Notes: generated by a model from the letters alone, not told the origin. A DNA stretch of 64,000 nt from Streptomyces exfoliatus (GCF_000725545.1 NZ_JNZP01000015.1:372001-436000), one strand, 5' to 3'. Numbered from the stretch's first letter, positions 1 through 8,720 are shown. Program-made: numbers and translations.

Positions 1-226
1 CGAGGACCTGGAACGGCTGCATCCGGCCGTCGTCCGGCCTGGCCGCTGTCTGGCCCGGATCGAGGTGGGGCCGCTGAGCCGGGCCGAGTCGGTGGCCTGG
101 CTCGGCCGCGAGGAGGACGTGCCGCGCGAGGGCGCGACGCTGGCGGAGCTGTTCGCCCTGCGCCGCGGCACGCCCCCGACGGGACTTCCGGAACCGCGCA
201 CGGCGGGGGCCGGCCTCTACCTGTAG
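1..226 (+). CDS. C-terminal end of AAA+ ATPase (DUF5925-like), partial
   Basis: The frame is open from base 2 and ends at TAG (224-226), giving 74 residues of a protein whose start lies upstream of the window. The segment with HPAVVRPGRC followed by IEV and a helix with WLG resembles the sensor-2 end of AAA+ ATPases, where an NPxxLRPGR-type motif contributes the arginine that senses ATP. From memory, Streptomyces proteins with a DUF5925 N-terminal domain end this way. No Walker motifs are visible because they lie outside the window, so the family call rests on this short piece. A protein of unknown role with the same fold remains possible. Confidence 0.55.
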   Translation, partial: EDLERLHPAVVRPGRCLARIEVGPLSRAESVAWLGREEDVPREGATLAELFALRRGTPPTGLPEPRTAGAGLYL

Positions 227-291
227 CCCCCACCGGGAGCCCGTGAGGCCCGCCCCCTCGTGGAGCCCGTGAGGCGGCCCCCGCCCGGTCG

Positions 292-666
292 TCAGCTGTC
301 GTACGCGGCCCGCAGGGCCTCGCTCATCGCCGCCTCCGCGGCCTCCCTGCTGAGGCCGAGGCGGCGGGCCTCCTCGGCGTACTGGGCGGCGGCGGTGGCG
401 GCCCTGCGGGTGGCGGCGTCGCCCGCCGCGGCGACGAAGGTCCCGTGCCGCCCGCGGGTCTCGATCACCCCGTCCGCCTCCAGCGCCTTGTACGCCTTGG
501 CGACCGTGTTCGCGGCGAGGCCCAGCTGCTCCGCGAGCCCCCGCACCGTCGGCAGCTTGTACCCGACCGGCAGTCCGCCCGACCGGGCCCGCTCCGAGAT
601 CTGGGCACGCAGCTGTTCGTAGGGAGCGGTGGTGGATTCATGGTTCACGGCGATGGTGAGTGTCAC
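292..666 (-). CDS. GntR family transcriptional regulator (YtrA-like, short)
   Basis: A 124-residue protein with an N-terminal winged helix-turn-helix of the GntR type at about residues 15-80. The recognition region includes LPTVRGLAEQLG and NTVAKAYKALEADG, and is followed by a wing with RGRHGTFV. Only about 45 residues follow, an alanine-rich helical tail, so there is no large effector domain. This matches the short YtrA subgroup, which usually represses ABC transporter genes. The GTG at 664-666 gives the full N-terminus; a second GTG seven codons later is also possible. It is divergent from the acetyltransferase gene at 741, and the 74-bp gap between them probably holds both promoters. No transporter gene sits beside it here. 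Confidence 0.85.
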   Translation of the reverse strand: MTLTIAVNHESTTAPYEQLRAQISERARSGGLPVGYKLPTVRGLAEQLGLAANTVAKAYKALEADGVIETRGRHGTFVAAAGDAATRRAATAAAQYAEEARRLGLSREAAEAAMSEALRAAYDS

Positions 667-740
667 GCCGCCGATTCTGCCCCCACCCCACCGGAAAATG
701 GGAGGCGGCTGCGCCCTCCGCCCCCGTACCGTGCGGCCAC

Positions 741-1664
741 ATGACTGTGATCGTCCGTGACGTGACGTCCGAGGACGCCGGCGCTTTCGCCCGGGTCCGC
801 CGGGCCGCGCTGCCCTTCATGCTCGCGACCGCCGAGCAGCTCACCTTCGACTGGGCGCACGCCCACCCCGAGAGCCATTACCGCCCGCTCGTGGCCGTGA
901 CCGAGGACGGCGGGATCATCGGGACCGCCCAGGTGGGGATCGCCCACGACGCCCCGGAACCCGGCATCGGCTACGTCAACGTGTACGTGGACCCGGCGCA
1001 CTCGGGCCGCGGCGCGGGGACGCTGCTGCTGCGCGCCGCCGAGGAGCACCTCGCCGAGCGGGGTGCGCGGACGCTGTACAGCTGGGTCCTGGACGCGCCG
1101 GAGAACCGCTCCTGGGCCGAGCGCCGTGGATACGCGCCGAGCCGTTCCGCGCACTTCCTCCGCCTCGACCTGACGACGGCCGAACTGCCGCCGCTCCAGG
1201 CGCCGCCCGCCGGGGTGGAACTGCGCACGGCCGAGGACTTCGCGGCCGATCCGCGGCCGCTGTTCGAGCTGGACGCGGTGACGACGGCCGACGAGCCGGG
1301 CGACGTCGGCGCGGAGCTCGCCGACTACGCGCACTGGCTGGCGACGACCTGGGAGCATCCGCTGCTCGACCGCGCGCTGACGACGGTCGCGGTGGTGGAC
1401 GGGGTTCCGGCCGCGTTCAGCGCGGCGCAGACGGACGGTCTCGGCCGGTACGCCTCGGGGATGACGGGTACGGCTCCGGCGTTCCGGGGGCGCGGTCTCG
1501 CCAAGCTCGCCAAGAACGCCTCGCTGCACCGGGCACGGGCCGCGGGCTGCACGGAGGCGTTCACCGGGAACGACGCGGGCAACGGGCCGATGCTGGCGAT
1601 CAACAGGTGGTTCGGCTACGAGATCGGCGCGACGGAGGTGCGGCATGTCCGGACGATCGGTTGA
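741..1664 (+). CDS. GNAT N-acetyltransferase, tandem GNAT domains
   Basis: 307 residues with two GNAT folds. The first acetyl-CoA binding motif is at about residues 81-97 (VDPAHSGRGAG), the second at about 242-258 (APAFRGRGLA). Double GNAT proteins of this type are common in actinomycetes and include mycothiol synthase-like and antibiotic or amino-acid acetyltransferases; nothing here fixes the substrate. I chose ATG 741 rather than the longer open frame from 660 because a TACCGT -10-like hexamer lies at 727-732, eight bases before the ATG, which fits a leaderless transcript. The 3' end overlaps the DUF402 gene by 20 bp, so the two are likely co-transcribed. Confidence 0.85.
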   Translation: MTVIVRDVTSEDAGAFARVRRAALPFMLATAEQLTFDWAHAHPESHYRPLVAVTEDGGIIGTAQVGIAHDAPEPGIGYVNVYVDPAHSGRGAGTLLLRAAEEHLAERGARTLYSWVLDAPENRSWAERRGYAPSRSAHFLRLDLTTAELPPLQAPPAGVELRTAEDFAADPRPLFELDAVTTADEPGDVGAELADYAHWLATTWEHPLLDRALTTVAVVDGVPAAFSAAQTDGLGRYASGMTGTAPAFRGRGLAKLAKNASLHRARAAGCTEAFTGNDAGNGPMLAINRWFGYEIGATEVRHVRTIG

Positions 1665-2127
1665 GGTCACCCTGACGAAGGCGGGGCGGACGAAGATCCG
1701 CTATCCGGCGGAGGTCCTCACGGAGGACGGCGTCCGGCTCTCGGTGCGAGCCCCGTGGGCGGCCGAGGGTGTACGGGACTTCGGCTTCGTTCGGTTCGAG
1801 CCGGGCGACGTCTTCGTGGAGCACTACTGGCGCGACCGCTGGTTCACGGTCAAGGAGGTGTGGTCCGCCGACGGCGCCCTCAAGGGCTGGTACTGCGACA
1901 TCACCCGGCCTGCCGTCTTCGACGGCTCCGGGGTGGTGGTCGAGGACCTGGACCTGGACCTGTGGGTGTCGGCGGACGGCAGCGAGGTGCTGCGGCTCGA
2001 CGAGGACGAGTTCGCGGCGAGCGGGCTCACCGCCTCGGATCCGGAGGCGGCGGCGCGTGCCGTGGTCGCCCTCGACGAGCTGGAGGTGCTGGGCCGCGAG
2101 GGCCTGATCGAGCTGCTGGGCCGGTGA
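1645..2127 (+). CDS. DUF402 domain-containing protein
   Basis: 160 residues matching the DUF402/FomD-like fold: a beta-rich N-terminus, the segment FVEHYWRDRWFTV, then KGWYCDITRPA and a DLDLDLWV strand with acidic residues, and a helical tail. FomD-like members hydrolyse nucleoside diphosphates or cytidylyl-phosphonates with divalent metal, and the D-L-D-L-D and ITRP segments are the family hallmarks. The natural substrate of this one is unknown. It starts inside the 3' end of the double-GNAT gene, which points to translational coupling. It converges on the secreted-protein gene ending at 2144 with only 16 bp between. Confidence 0.8.
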   Translation: MSGRSVEVTLTKAGRTKIRYPAEVLTEDGVRLSVRAPWAAEGVRDFGFVRFEPGDVFVEHYWRDRWFTVKEVWSADGALKGWYCDITRPAVFDGSGVVVEDLDLDLWVSADGSEVLRLDEDEFAASGLTASDPEAAARAVVALDELEVLGREGLIELLGR

Positions 2128-2143
2128 GCCTCCCGGGCCGGCG

Positions 2144-2578
2144 TCAGCGGAGTTCGACGGCCGACTCCTCGACCGCGAGGAAGTCGGGCGTCGGCAGTCC
2201 CGCCTCGCCGGTGGTGAGCTGCATGAGGGTGGCCTGGACCCGGGCCTTGCCCGGCTGGTAGGCGGGGTCCTTCACGACGGAGGTGTTGACCCACTCGTGG
2301 AGGTGTCCGTCGCAGACGGCCCGGGTGCCCCCGATCCCGGCGGATCGGTCGCCCTGGACGAGGGTGGAGCTGACGAAGACGGGGCCCGCGCTGTCGTCGA
2401 GGCAGCGGTACGAGCCGGTCAGGGTCACCGTGCTGTCCTCGCCGACGCTCCCGTACCCGTGGACGGAGAGGTCGTCGACCCCTCCCCCGTGGGTGGGAGG
2501 GGCGACGTCCGCGTGGGCGAGAGGGGCGAGGGCGGAGGCGAGCAGGACGCCTGTGGCGATGACGAGTCGGACGCGCAT
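2144..2578 (-). CDS. Small secreted protein (DUF6299-like)
   Basis: 144 residues. An N-terminal signal peptide (MRVRLVIATGVLLASALAPL then AHA) is followed by a mature domain of about 120 residues with two or three cysteines (YRC, AVC) that could form a disulfide, and alternating beta segments (VTLTGSYRC, VFVSSTLVQGD). The pattern resembles small Streptomyces exported proteins grouped as DUF6299; no catalytic motif is visible. ATG 2576-2578 was chosen because it opens a clean signal peptide, whereas the frame upstream runs antisense through the tct genes. It lies downstream of tctA with 137 bp between, so it probably has its own promoter. Confidence 0.75.
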   Translation of the reverse strand: MRVRLVIATGVLLASALAPLAHADVAPPTHGGGVDDLSVHGYGSVGEDSTVTLTGSYRCLDDSAGPVFVSSTLVQGDRSAGIGGTRAVCDGHLHEWVNTSVVKDPAYQPGKARVQATLMQLTTGEAGLPTPDFLAVEESAVELR

Positions 2579-2715
2579 GAGCGGGGTCCCTTCGGAGTGG
2601 GGGGAAGGTACTGCCCGCCAGGGATACCGGATCCGGCCGCCACGTGTCCGAAACTCACTCCTTTGGGGGCGAGTTGGATGAACCGCGCATACCGTCGTAC
2701 GGTCCGACCGTGCCC

Positions 2716-4209
2716 CTACCTCGTCCCGCCGCGCCGGATGATCACCTTCCTCAGCAGCGGCCAGGCGAGCAGGATGACGACGACCGCGTACACGGTGACG
2801 GAGAACGGGGTGTCGACGAGACCGGTCACCGAGCCGTCGCTGATCTGCAGGGCGCGGCGCAGCTGCTGTTCGGCGGCCGGGCCGAGGATGACGCCGATGA
2901 CGGCCGGCAGCACCGGCAGGCCGTAGCGGCGCATGCCGAGCCCGACCAGGCCGATGACCAGCAGGACGACCAGGTCGAGGGCCTCCCCGCCGACCGCGTA
3001 CGCGCCGACGGCGGCGAAGAAGAGGATGCCGGCGTAGAGGTACGGGCGCGGGATGCGCAGCAGCTTGGCCCAGACGGGCGCGAGCGGCAGGTTGAGCGCG
3101 AGCAGCAGCACCATGCCGACGAACAGCGAGGCGATCAGGCCCCACACCAGGTCGGGCTCCCGCTCGAAGAGGAGCGGGCCGGGCTGGATGCCGTACTGCT
3201 GGAACGCGGCCAGCATCACGGCGGCGACGGCCGTCGTGGGCAGCCCGAGGGTCAGCATCGAGACGAGTGTCCCCGCCGCGGAGGCGGAGGCCGCCGACTC
3301 CGGTCCCGCCACCCCCTCGATGGCGCCCTTGCCGAACTGCTCCTTGTGCTTCGAGAGCCGCTTCTCCGTCACGTACGAGAGGAACGTCGGGATCTCCGCG
3401 CCGCCGGCCGGGATCGCGCCGAACGGGAAGCCGATGAGGGGACCGCGCAGCCAGGACTTCCAGGTGCGCTTCACGTCGTCCCCGCCGAGCCAGGGGCGCC
3501 CGACCGGGATGGCCTCGCCCGCCGTCCGGCGCAGGTGCGCGGCGACCCAGAGGGCCTCGCCGATGGCGAAGAGACCGACCGCGACGATGACGACGTCGAC
3601 GCCGTCGGCGAGCTGGAGGGAACCGAAGGTGAGGCGCTGCTGCCCGGTCATCTGGTCGAGGCCGACCAGGCCGATGGTGAGGCCGATGAGCAGGGAGGCG
3701 AGGCCCCGGATGCGGGAGGAGCCGAGGACCGAGGTCACCGCGATGAACGCGAGGACCATCAGGGCGAGGTAGTCGGGGGCGCCGATGTCGACGGCGAGCG
3801 CGGCGACCGTCGGGGCGAGGACGACGAGCAGGATCGTGCCGATCATGCCGCCGGCGAAGTGGCCGATGGCCGCCGCGGCGAGGGCCTGCGCGCCGCGGCC
3901 CGCCTTGGCCATCGGGTTGCCCTCGATGGCGGCGACGACGGCCGCGCTCTCCCCGGGGGTGTTGAGGAGGATCGAGGTGGTCGAGCCGCCGAACATGGCC
4001 CCGTAGTAGATGCCGGCGAACATGATGAACGCGCCGGTGGGTTCGAGCCCGTAGGTCACCGGGAGCAGCAGGGCGACGGCCATGGCGGGGCCGATGCCGG
4101 GCAGGACGCCGATGGCGGTGCCGAGGAGCACGCCGATCGCGGCCCACAGCAGGTTCATCGGGGTGAGGGCGGTCCCGAAGCCGTCGATGAGGGAGTTCAG
4201 GGAATCCAT
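2716..4209 (-). CDS. tctA: Tripartite tricarboxylate transporter, large permease TctA
   Basis: 497 residues with about 11-12 hydrophobic segments, the usual size of TctA. The conserved N-terminal signature [17 protein letters not shown] (GxLPGxGP) and the internal repeat [21 protein letters not shown] segment are visible, both typical of the family. TctA forms the large membrane channel that works with TctB and the periplasmic-type binding protein TctC to import citrate or other carboxylates using an ion gradient. It is the last gene of the minus-strand tctC-tctB-tctA set, starting 3 bp after the tctB stop. Substrate cannot be read from sequence. Confidence 0.93.
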   Translation of the reverse strand: MDSLNSLIDGFGTALTPMNLLWAAIGVLLGTAIGVLPGIGPAMAVALLLPVTYGLEPTGAFIMFAGIYYGAMFGGSTTSILLNTPGESAAVVAAIEGNPMAKAGRGAQALAAAAIGHFAGGMIGTILLVVLAPTVAALAVDIGAPDYLALMVLAFIAVTSVLGSSRIRGLASLLIGLTIGLVGLDQMTGQQRLTFGSLQLADGVDVVIVAVGLFAIGEALWVAAHLRRTAGEAIPVGRPWLGGDDVKRTWKSWLRGPLIGFPFGAIPAGGAEIPTFLSYVTEKRLSKHKEQFGKGAIEGVAGPESAASASAAGTLVSMLTLGLPTTAVAAVMLAAFQQYGIQPGPLLFEREPDLVWGLIASLFVGMVLLLALNLPLAPVWAKLLRIPRPYLYAGILFFAAVGAYAVGGEALDLVVLLVIGLVGLGMRRYGLPVLPAVIGVILGPAAEQQLRRALQISDGSVTGLVDTPFSVTVYAVVVILLAWPLLRKVIIRRGGTR

Positions 4210-4212
4210 GGG

Positions 4213-4719
4213 TCAGACCACTCCCATCAGCGGGCCGCCGGGCAGCGGGACGCCGAGCAGCTTGTCGAAGACGACGTAGGTGAGGAGCGAGAGGGTGGCG
4301 GCGATCAGCGGGTCGCGGTGGAGATGGCGGCTGCCGAGGGCGTAGGCCGAGCCCCAGAAGAGGAGGGCTCCGGCGACGGGGAAGCCGACGGGGCCGATGA
4401 GGACGGCGAAGGCGAGGAAGACGCCCGCGAGGAGCAGGACCGTACGCCAGTCGGCGGGCTCGCTCAGGTCGACGTCCTCGCCGGCCTCGGCCTCGCCCCG
4501 GCCGCCACGCAGGACGTCGACGGAGAGGAGCACGGCGACGACGACCAGGCCGCACCCCACGACGAGGGGGACGGTGGCCGGGCCGACGGGGCCGCGGCCG
4601 GTGAGGTCGGCGTCGAGGGTGAGGGCGTCGGTGAGGACGAGGACACCGAGGAGGAACAGGAGGGCGCCGACGCCGAGTTCGGAGCGCTCACGCAGCCAGG
4701 TCTTCACGGTCGTCTTCAC
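4213..4719 (-). CDS. tctB: Tripartite tricarboxylate transporter, small subunit TctB
   Basis: 168 residues with four predicted membrane spans (GVGALLFLLGVLVLTDAL, TVPLVVGCGLVVVAVLL, TVLLLAGVFLAFAVLIGPVG, and a C-terminal span), the standard topology of TctB. A charged cytoplasmic loop (RGEAEAGEDVDLSEP) links spans two and three. The start is GTG 4717-4719, whose GTGA overlaps the tctC stop by four bases; the much longer open frame upstream is only an antisense artefact over tctC. It is co-translated between tctC and tctA. Confidence 0.9.
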   Translation of the reverse strand: MKTTVKTWLRERSELGVGALLFLLGVLVLTDALTLDADLTGRGPVGPATVPLVVGCGLVVVAVLLSVDVLRGGRGEAEAGEDVDLSEPADWRTVLLLAGVFLAFAVLIGPVGFPVAGALLFWGSAYALGSRHLHRDPLIAATLSLLTYVVFDKLLGVPLPGGPLMGVV

Positions 4720-5699
4720 AGGCCCAGCTCCTTCAGTACGGAGCCGACGCGCCGGTCCTGCTCCGCGAGGAACGTGCCGAACTCCTCGCCGGGCAGGAAG
4801 GCGTCGTTCCAGCCGTGGGTCTTCAGCGACTCGCGCCACTGCGGGGAGTCGTGCAGTTCGGTCACCAGGGTGACGAGCTTCTCGCGCTCGGCGTCGGAGA
4901 GGCCCGGTGGGGCGACGATGCCGCGCCAGTTGGTGAACTCGGTGTCGAGGCCGGCCTCGCGGAGCGTGGGGGCGTCCAGGCCGGGGACCCGCTTCGGGCC
5001 GGTGACGGCGAGGAGGCGCAGCTGCCCCGCCTTGATCTGGTCGAGGTACTCGCCGACGCCGGAGACGCCGAAGGCGACCTTGTCGCCGAGGATGGAGGCG
5101 AGGAGCTCTCCGCCGCCGTCGAAGGGCACGTAGTTGACGTTTCTGGGGGCGATTCCGGCGGCCTGGGCCATCAGCATCGGGGCGAGGTGGTCGGGACCGC
5201 CGGGCGAGGAGCCGCCGCCGACGGGCAGCTTGCCGGGGTTCTTCTTCCAGGCGGTGAGCAGGTCCTGGATGGTCTTGTACGGGGAGTCCTTGCCGACCAC
5301 GACGATGTCCTGCTCTTCGGTGAGCCGGGCGATCGGGGTGATGTCGGCGAGGGTCCTGGGCGTCTGGTTGGTGTGGACGGCGCCGACGACCCCGAGGCCC
5401 ATGGACATGGCGAGACGGCCGTTGCCGCGTTCGCCGACGAGCCGGGTGAGGCCGACCGTGCCGCCCGCGCCGGGCAGGTTGAAGACCTCGATGTCGCCGG
5501 TGAGACCGGCCTCCTCGGCGTTCTTGGCCGCGGTGCGGGCGGTGATGTCGTATCCGCCGCCGGGTGTGTTGGGGACCATGAAGCGCAGGCCGGGTATCCG
5601 GGTGCCGGTGTCGGTACCGCTGCCGGGGCTGAGCAGCGGCGGACCCACAAGGACGAGCAGCGCGGCCCCGAGGAGGGCGAAGGGGGTGCGCAGACGCAC
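4716..5699 (-). CDS. tctC: Tripartite tricarboxylate transporter, substrate-binding protein TctC
   Basis: 327 residues. An N-terminal hydrophobic export segment is followed by the Bug/TctC family pattern: MVPNTPGGGYDITAR (the usual PGGxxD carboxylate-binding loop), NLPGAGGTVG, then a P-GGG-S-PGGPDHL loop, and a C-terminal WRGIVAPPGL-type segment. These extracytoplasmic proteins bind a carboxylate or similar small molecule and deliver it to TctAB. There is no lipobox cysteine in the leader, so release or N-terminal anchoring is possible. It is first in the tct operon and divergent from the response regulator at 5834; the 134-bp gap contains a GTTGTGGTC direct repeat. Confidence 0.9.
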   Translation of the reverse strand: MRLRTPFALLGAALLVLVGPPLLSPGSGTDTGTRIPGLRFMVPNTPGGGYDITARTAAKNAEEAGLTGDIEVFNLPGAGGTVGLTRLVGERGNGRLAMSMGLGVVGAVHTNQTPRTLADITPIARLTEEQDIVVVGKDSPYKTIQDLLTAWKKNPGKLPVGGGSSPGGPDHLAPMLMAQAAGIAPRNVNYVPFDGGGELLASILGDKVAFGVSGVGEYLDQIKAGQLRLLAVTGPKRVPGLDAPTLREAGLDTEFTNWRGIVAPPGLSDAEREKLVTLVTELHDSPQWRESLKTHGWNDAFLPGEEFGTFLAEQDRRVGSVLKELGL

Positions 5700-5795
5700 G
5701 TGTGCCGCCTCTCAGGTAGGAGGGAAGGGGGATGTGAGGTGGCCCACATGTTGCCCGCGCGTTAAGAAGCTGTCTCCCTTCCGCAACCAACGGAC

Positions 5796-5813
5796 GTTGT
5801 GGTCGTTGTGGTC
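5796..5813. promoter_or_regulatory. Direct repeat in tctC / response-regulator intergenic region
   Basis: Two adjacent copies of the nonamer GTTGTGGTC (5796-5804 and 5805-5813) lie 21 bp before the response-regulator start and about 100 bp before tctC. Tandem short repeats between a response regulator and the genes it is expected to control are often its binding site. This is inference from position only; no consensus for this regulator is known to me. Confidence 0.3.
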
Positions 5814-5833
5814 GGGACCTAGCGTGGGTCGTC

Positions 5834-6502
5834 GTGACGAACGTGCTGGTGGTGGACGACGACTTCATGGTCGCCAAGCTGCACTGCCGCTATGTGTCGG
5901 CGGTGGCGGGCTTCTCGGTGTCCGGGGTCGCGCACAGCGGCGCCGAGGCGCTGCGGGCCGCCGAGCGGCTCCGTCCCGACCTGGTGCTGCTCGACGTCTT
6001 CCTGCCCGACATGGACGGCATCCAGGTGCTGCGGGAGCTGCGCGCGGCGGGCCTGGGCATGGACGCGCTCTTCATCACGGCGGCGCGGGACGTGGGCACG
6101 ATCCGGGCGGCGCTGCGGGCGGGGGCGCTGCACTATCTGATCAAGCCGTTCAGCCAGGCGGCGCTGCACGAGCAGCTCCGCCACGTGGCCTCGCTGCGCA
6201 GCCGCCTCGACGAACTGGACGAGGCCCGCCAGGAGGACGTCGACCAGATCTTCGGCACCCGCCCGCGGGGATCCCGCGAACTCCCGAAGGGCCTGGCCGC
6301 CCACACGGCCGACCTGGTCGACTCGGTCCTCCGCGCTCACCCGGAGGGCCTCTCGGCCACGGAGTGCGCGGAGGCGGGCTCCCTGTCCCGGGTGAGCGCC
6401 CGCCGCTACCTGGAGTACTTCGCGGAGACGGGCCGGGCGGAGATCACCCTGCGGTACGGGGGCACGGGCCGCCCGGAGCGGCGCTACCGGCGACTGGGGT
6501 AG
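5834..6502 (+). CDS. CitB/DcuR-type response regulator
   Basis: 222 residues. The receiver domain (about 1-120) has acidic residues VDDD (8-10), phospho-acceptor D54 in VLLDVFLPD, T82 and K104 in LIKPF. The C-terminal region (about 160-200) has a helix-turn-helix (LSATECAEAGSLSRVSARRYLEYF split over two helices) like the CitB/DcuR class that controls carboxylate uptake. It faces tctC head to head, so it probably regulates the tct transporter. The expected partner sensor kinase gene is not adjacent on either side, which is unusual for this class. The start GTG at 5834 directly encodes the first receiver strand. Confidence 0.9.
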   Translation: MTNVLVVDDDFMVAKLHCRYVSAVAGFSVSGVAHSGAEALRAAERLRPDLVLLDVFLPDMDGIQVLRELRAAGLGMDALFITAARDVGTIRAALRAGALHYLIKPFSQAALHEQLRHVASLRSRLDELDEARQEDVDQIFGTRPRGSRELPKGLAAHTADLVDSVLRAHPEGLSATECAEAGSLSRVSARRYLEYFAETGRAEITLRYGGTGRPERRYRRLG

Positions 6503-6661
6503 GCGGCGGCCGGAGGCCTGTTCCTCAGGCGCTTCTTACCTGTGCCTTAAAGCGGTCCTAAGAATCGGCGTCTCGCCTTCTTCACGGGCTTTTTCGCGGG
6601 CGCGGGCGGCTAGCTTCCTTGCGACCCCCGCGTCCCGCCCTTGTGAAGGAGCTGTCCCCCC

Positions 6662-7678
6662 ATGACTTCTCGCCCGACTTCCCGCCGTACGGCCGTCGCC
6701 GTCACCGCGGTTCTGGCGTTCTCCGGGCTCGCTTCCGTTCCCGCGTCCGCGCACGGGTCGATGACGGATCCGGTGAGCCGGGTCTCGGCCTGTTACGCGG
6801 AGGGGCCGGAGTCCCCGCGGTCGGCGGCGTGCAAGGCGGCGGTGGCGGCGAGCGGGGCGCAGGCGTTCTACGACTGGAACGCGGTGAACATCGCCGACGC
6901 AGCCGGGCAGCACCGGCGGTTGATCCCGGACGGCAAGCTGTGCAGCGCGGGCAACGACAAGTACCGGGGTCTCGACCTGGCGCGGGCCGACTGGCCGGCG
7001 AGCGGCATGAAGTCCGGTGCGCACACGTTCCGTTACAAGGGGACGGCGCCGCACCGGGGCACGTTCGCGCTGTACGTGACGAAGGACGGATACGACCCGT
7101 CGAAGCCGCTGGCGTGGTCGGACCTGGAGGACAAGCCGTTCGCGACGGTGACCGACCCCCGGATGGAGAGCGGTGACTACGTCTTCGAGGGCACGGTGCC
7201 GAAGAGGTCCGGTCGGCACCTGATCTACTCGATCTGGCAGCGTTCGGACTCCCCCGAGGCGTTCTACACCTGCTCGGACGTGGTGTTCGGTGGGGACGAC
7301 GGCGGTTCGGCCCCGGCGCCGAGCGCCTCCGCGCCGAGCGACGAGCAGATCGAGGCGGGCCAGGGCGAGTCCTCGGTCGAGCACGGCGGGCACGGGGACG
7401 GCGACCCGGCGACGGGCGCCGGGGAGACGGCGGCTGCCCCGGCCCCGGCGGCCACCACGGCCGCTCCGGTCCCGTCGGCCGCGGCCTCCACGGCCCCCGC
7501 TCAGGAGGCCTCCCCCAACGCGCCCGCACCCGCGGCCGGTTCGGGCTCCGGTGTGGAGCTGGCCGAGACCGGGGGCGACGCCGTCACCCCGTACCTCGCG
7601 GTGAGCGGCGCCGCCCTGCTCGCGCTCGGCGCGGCCGTGCTGTTCGGGGTCGTCCGCCGGGGGCGGACGGCCCGGTAG
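6662..7678 (+). CDS. Lytic polysaccharide monooxygenase (AA10), sortase-anchored
   Basis: 338 residues. Signal peptide residues 1-30 end in ASA, exposing His31 (HGSMTDPVSR), the N-terminal copper-brace histidine of AA10 enzymes. The second copper ligand is probably His131 in TAPHRGTF. The catalytic domain runs to about residue 210 and includes YTCSDVVFGG. A long Ala/Pro/Ser linker follows, then a LAETG motif (300-304), a hydrophobic span and a basic tail (VVRRGRTAR). That is a class E sortase anchor. AA10 enzymes cleave chitin or cellulose oxidatively; the substrate here is not determined. ATG 6662 follows AAGGAG at suitable distance. Confidence 0.92.
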   Translation: MTSRPTSRRTAVAVTAVLAFSGLASVPASAHGSMTDPVSRVSACYAEGPESPRSAACKAAVAASGAQAFYDWNAVNIADAAGQHRRLIPDGKLCSAGNDKYRGLDLARADWPASGMKSGAHTFRYKGTAPHRGTFALYVTKDGYDPSKPLAWSDLEDKPFATVTDPRMESGDYVFEGTVPKRSGRHLIYSIWQRSDSPEAFYTCSDVVFGGDDGGSAPAPSASAPSDEQIEAGQGESSVEHGGHGDGDPATGAGETAAAPAPAATTAAPVPSAAASTAPAQEASPNAPAPAAGSGSGVELAETGGDAVTPYLAVSGAALLALGAAVLFGVVRRGRTAR

Positions 7679-7697
7679 ATCAAGGCACCTTCAGCCC

Positions 7698-8579
7698 CTA
7701 GCCGATCACGGAGAGGCAGGTGGTCGGGGTCGCGTGGGCCGGGTCGAGGGCGTTGGCCACCTCGTGGAAGGCGACCCGGTCCACCGTGCCGATCGCCACG
7801 TGCTCGGACAGGTCGAGCGCGCACTTGTCCTGGATGAGGACGTTGGTGACGTTCGGTCCTGACAGGTACTGGGAGCGGTACGGGGTGACGACCTCGTCGT
7901 ACTGGGTGGCGATGACGTGGTAGCGGACGCCGGGCACGGTGTCGCCGCCCTCGTTGAGCTTGGTGAGGAAGGCCGAGCCGGCGATCTGGTCGGCGAGGCC
8001 GGGGGTGGCGGCGCTGACCAGGTCCTCGGCGCCGGGGAAGTACGGCAGGAGCTTGGTGAGGCCGAGGAGGGTGGTGCCGTGGTTGTCGGGGGCGATCCCG
8101 ACGAGCGCGTTCACCTTCTCGGCCCCGCCGAGGAACTTGAGGTACCAGCGGGGCATCATGCCGCCCTGCGAGTGTCCGACGAGGTCGGCCTCGGGGGCGC
8201 CGGTGGCGGCGAGGACCCGGTCGACGTAGGCGTCGAGCTGCCCCGCGGAGGCGGCGATGGGGCCGAGCCCGTGGAAGAACGGCACGTTCGGCAGCTGGCC
8301 GTAGTCGAGGGAGAAGACGCAGTAGCCGCGGTTGACCAGATACGGCGCGAGGCCCAGCCAGTTGTCGACGGAGTTCCCGAAGGTGCCGTGGACGAGGACG
8401 ACGGGGCGCGGGTGTGCGGCGGAGGGCTTGCAGGAGAAGTCGTTCCAGCCACGGCTTGTGGCGGTGACGGTCTCGACCTGGGCCGAGGCGGCGGTGGTCG
8501 GGGCGAGTGTGGCGGCGGCGGCCAGGAGCAGGACGGACAGCGCTCTGACCGCGTGCTTCCAGGGGTTGCGGGGCAGCAT
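7698..8579 (-). CDS. Secreted alpha/beta-hydrolase lipase
   Basis: 293 residues. Signal peptide about 1-33 (ALSVLLLAAAATLAP, ending near ASA). The alpha/beta-hydrolase core shows the oxyanion segment VLVHGTFGNS (61-70), nucleophile elbow GHSQGG (135-140, Ser137) and PRWYLKFLGG, as in triacylglycerol lipases of the LipA/EstA type in actinomycetes. Cysteines near residues 50, 87 and the C-terminus could form disulfides. I chose ATG 8577-8579 because AAGGAGAT lies just upstream; the frame is open for 21 more codons without a ribosome site. It converges on the LPMO gene (19-bp gap). Two dyads lie in its promoter region. Confidence 0.88.
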   Translation of the reverse strand: MLPRNPWKHAVRALSVLLLAAAATLAPTTAASAQVETVTATSRGWNDFSCKPSAAHPRPVVLVHGTFGNSVDNWLGLAPYLVNRGYCVFSLDYGQLPNVPFFHGLGPIAASAGQLDAYVDRVLAATGAPEADLVGHSQGGMMPRWYLKFLGGAEKVNALVGIAPDNHGTTLLGLTKLLPYFPGAEDLVSAATPGLADQIAGSAFLTKLNEGGDTVPGVRYHVIATQYDEVVTPYRSQYLSGPNVTNVLIQDKCALDLSEHVAIGTVDRVAFHEVANALDPAHATPTTCLSVIG

Positions 8580-8677
8580 CGGGCGATCTCCTTGCGGCTC
8601 AAGGGGAAGGTGGGGTGCTGTGCCCTGCGGTCCGGACCACAAGTGGGGGGCGCGCGATGGGGATGCGCTTCAGCCAA

Positions 8678-8720
8678 GCTACGCACGGGTAGCCTCGACT
8701 GGGAAGTTACGCGTCGGTAA
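8678..8720. promoter_or_regulatory. Two tandem dyads upstream of the lipase gene
   Basis: GCTACgcacggGTAGC (8678-8693) and TTACgcgtcgGTAA (8707-8720) are inverted repeats with equal 6-bp spacers, with centres 28 bp apart, lying 100-140 bp before the lipase start. Symmetry, shared spacing and position suggest binding by a dimeric repressor, perhaps TetR-type. The arms have the form of fatty-acid regulator sites in actinomycetes, which would suit a lipase, but this link is inference. Confidence 0.35.

Noticed and set aside
2644..5133. Very long plus-strand frame over the tct genes
   Set aside because: It is the antisense of tctA-tctB-tctC, rich in Arg/Asp/Glu low-complexity; the minus-strand proteins show clear membrane spans and family motifs.
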